A stretch of 64,000 nt of DNA, taken from assembly GCF_900182745.1 (NCBI RefSeq), contig NZ_FXTY01000004.1:1-64000 (forward strand). Reading direction: 5' to 3'. The DNA comes from Shimia sagamensis. GTDB taxonomy: Bacteria > Pseudomonadota > Alphaproteobacteria > Rhodobacterales > Rhodobacteraceae. The notes beneath the pieces are model-generated. The model saw only the letters and a program-made list of their open reading frames with translations. It was not told the origin of the DNA and made no database searches. Position numbers and translations under genes: made by a program. This document shows, in pieces, positions 62,587-64,000 of the stretch (within the stretch, counting starts at the first letter, position 1; each line of letters opens with the position of its first letter).

Positions 62587-62930
62587 TCGCGGTCATCTTT
62601 GAGGTCGAACCGGCGGAAGGGCGTAAGGGGGAATATCTCGACATCGCGTCCGAGATGCGTCCGATGCTGGATCAGATCGAGGGGTTCATCTCGGTTGAAC
62701 GGTTCCAGAGCCTGACTGACCCGCGTAAAATCCTGTCTCTGTCATTCTTCGAGGATGATGCAGCAATCGCCCGCTGGCGTAATCTGAATGACCATCGCGG
62801 GGCGCAGGCAAAGGGTCGGGCTGCTGTGTTTGACGACTACCGCCTTCGCATCGCCAGCGTCATTCGTGACTACGGCATGTTCGACCGCGAGCAGGCCCCG
62901 TCCGACAGTCGCAAAGCGCACACGGAATGA
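62583..62930 (+). CDS. Antibiotic biosynthesis monooxygenase (ABM) domain protein
   Basis: This 115-residue ABM-fold protein has IAVIFEVEPAEGRKGEYLDI, GFISVERFQSLTDPRKILSL and SFFEDDAAIARWRNLNDHRG, the usual order of strands and helix. It may be a small monooxygenase or a haem/quinone-binding protein. It is coupled to the NIPSNAP gene by a 4-base overlap. Confidence 0.82.
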   Translation: MIAVIFEVEPAEGRKGEYLDIASEMRPMLDQIEGFISVERFQSLTDPRKILSLSFFEDDAAIARWRNLNDHRGAQAKGRAAVFDDYRLRIASVIRDYGMFDREQAPSDSRKAHTE

Positions 62931-63042
62931 GTGCAGGGACCCGGTAGCCGCCGTTCCTGCATTGCACAGCATTGGTGTGTCTGGGCTCGTACCCGACTTT
63001 CGTCGCAGGTATCAATGGTTGGGGGCTTAGTTTGACACCACC

Positions 63043-63187
63043 GTGCACGATCCGAGAGGCTAGGACGCGAGGCGCCCGCGTTTTGCCGGAGGCAAACCTC
63101 CGGTTTGGCGGGGGCGGTTCACCTCTCGGGAGCTTGCTGCGCAAGCCCCTGACGGCCAGTGGGGCGCTGCCAAATCTTTGATTTGGC
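63043..63187 (+). repeat. Dispersed hairpin repeat, copy 2
   Basis: It shares with copy 1 (58.7 kb) the modules GAGaGGCTAGGA-GCGA-GCGCCCGC, GGGGGCGGTTC and GGGCGCTGCCAAATC. It ends in a perfect hairpin GCCAAATC-TTT-GATTTGGC (63169-63187) and has CCGAGAGG/CCTCTCGG arms enclosing the central part. Confidence 0.65.
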
Positions 63188-63279
63188 ATTAGGGTAGCTT
63201 CTCGGAACAGAATTAACCCAATGCAGGTGTCAGCAATTGAGACACAGACTGACGTGGAGCGCACTATGTCAGTCCACGC

Positions 63280-63612
63280 CTATTGCGCAGGCAACACGGC
63301 CTTCTGCACCGCATCGTCCCACCCAAGATAGTAGGTGCCTTCAAGTTGGATCACAGGGCGTGCCATCAGCTTTGGTTTGGCCGCGAGTTGATCTTCGGCT
63401 TCGGAGTGTTTTAACCAGTCGCTCAATCCCCGCCAGTCGTTTGTGGTGCGATCGACCAGTCGATCCCCAAACTCTGCGATCAACACCGCAAGCTCTGCTT
63501 CGCTGAGTGGGTCGGCGCGGACGTCTCTGAATTCGCACGCTACACCGGAATCCTCCAGCGCTTTGAGGGCCTTTTTGCAAATCGAACAAGTGCTTAATCC
63601 ATAGACCAACAT
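63280..63612 (-). CDS. ArsC/Spx-family protein (YffB-like)
   Basis: This 110-residue thioredoxin-like protein has the redox/active motif CSICKK (Cys9, Cys12) and the family segment KLMARPVIQLEGTYYLGWDD. It belongs to the ArsC/Spx/YffB group of reductases or RNA-polymerase binders. ATG 63612 (MLVYGLSTCS) gives the normal length; the frame is open upstream to 63828 but carries no family text. Confidence 0.83.
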   Translation of the reverse strand: MLVYGLSTCSICKKALKALEDSGVACEFRDVRADPLSEAELAVLIAEFGDRLVDRTTNDWRGLSDWLKHSEAEDQLAAKPKLMARPVIQLEGTYYLGWDDAVQKAVLPAQ

Positions 63613-64000
63613 AGCGAAGACTCCTTTGGTTCTAGCTTGGCAATCTCCTACATAAAGTCCAACCACACAAGAGACCCGCTTATGGAAGGCGCTCGAGGAA
63701 GCGGGAAGCTCGCTCGGTGATGTGGTGCGAAGGCGAGAAAAAACCTTCAGAGGCGCGAGACAATGTCCGTGGTAGCTGCGAAGGCAGCTTTTGCCATCGA
63801 AGCATTGCCGCATTGGGATTGTCGTCAAACACTCAAAAAAATGGGCTGTAGAACTCCCCCTTTATCCGCTTTTGCTTGCAGGGCTCAGATGTGCAAGCGC
63901 CCTATCAAAAGGTCTTTCACACGGCAAAATTTGTTGGATGGCCTTTCGGGAGGTAGGGTGAGAGGCGAGCTCGCTGCGATGCGGGTGCAAAAAAGGATAA
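63613..64000. other. Right-edge noncoding sequence
   Basis: No supported gene. The last 390 bases show no recognised motif, RNA or repeat with confidence. A gene could begin beyond the window edge. Confidence 0.4.

Noticed and set aside
1-64000. CRISPR arrays, tRNA and rRNA genes
   Set aside because: No regularly spaced direct repeats, cloverleaf T-loop patterns or rRNA text were recognised on reading; a covariance search was not available.

Overview
The window looks like chromosome, or chromosome plus an accessory island, from a marine alphaproteobacterium of the Roseobacter group (Rhodobacteraceae). The evidence is gene content and order rather than a marker gene: ppx/ppk1/hdaA-like/perM-like, a short proS without the editing insert followed by lolC-lolD, and clpP-clpX, together with several TRAP and ABC catabolic operons. 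No rRNA, tRNA or CRISPR array was recognised.

Region 1 (about 1-39 kb) is accessory and catabolic. It begins with the 3' end of a tyrosine recombinase and then carries three sugar/sulfonate modules, each with its own regulator and transporter. (a) 0.7-9.0 kb: a LacI regulator and a sorbitol/mannitol operon (smoEFGK ABC transporter, smoS sorbitol dehydrogenase, mtlK mannitol dehydrogenase, and a P-loop kinase that may phosphorylate the resulting fructose). (b) 9.6-20.5 kb: a uronate module with a TRAP transporter, UxaC, UxuA, UxuB, KdgF, KduI, KduD, a GntR regulator and KdgK. It converts glucuronate and unsaturated uronates toward KDPG, and ends in a doubly broken remnant of altronate dehydratase. 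(c) 26.6-38.3 kb: a 2,3-dihydroxypropane-1-sulfonate (DHPS) module with a LacI regulator, two near-identical operators, a TRAP transporter (HpsKLM), HpsN/HpsO/HpsP, sulfolactate sulfo-lyase SuyAB, an Ldh2-type sulfolactate dehydrogenase and a YeiH-type exporter candidate for the released sulfite. All three substrate classes occur in algae, so the island reads as a kit for algal exudates and polymers.

Between modules (b) and (c), 20.6-26.5 kb is a poorly conserved patch. It holds a GC-rich, hairpin-rich noncoding block, diverged inverted repeats, three uncharacterised genes (a 687-aa secreted protein, a zinc-ribbon membrane protein and a small secreted glycine-rich protein) and a FimB-sized tyrosine recombinase. 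It is the best candidate in the window for something undescribed, but no function can be assigned from sequence alone.

Region 2 (about 39.9-64 kb) is mostly housekeeping: a VOC/GNAT pair, a TerB-DnaJ protein, an endonuclease/exonuclease/phosphatase-family protein, polyphosphate metabolism, a DnaA-like ATPase, a GAF hybrid histidine kinase, ProS, a MerR regulator with a textbook 19-bp-spacer target promoter, LolCD, a cold-shock protein, a cytochrome c, a Tag-like glycosylase, ClpPX, an ArsR/NIPSNAP/ABM module and an ArsC-like protein. Small accessory genes (an HExxH protein and a 115-aa orphan) and a dispersed hairpin repeat sit between them.

A recurrent regulatory theme is that each of the three solute-binding-protein genes is followed directly by a strong hairpin before the membrane-subunit genes. 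Functions are assigned from recognised motifs and gene context; no database search was run.
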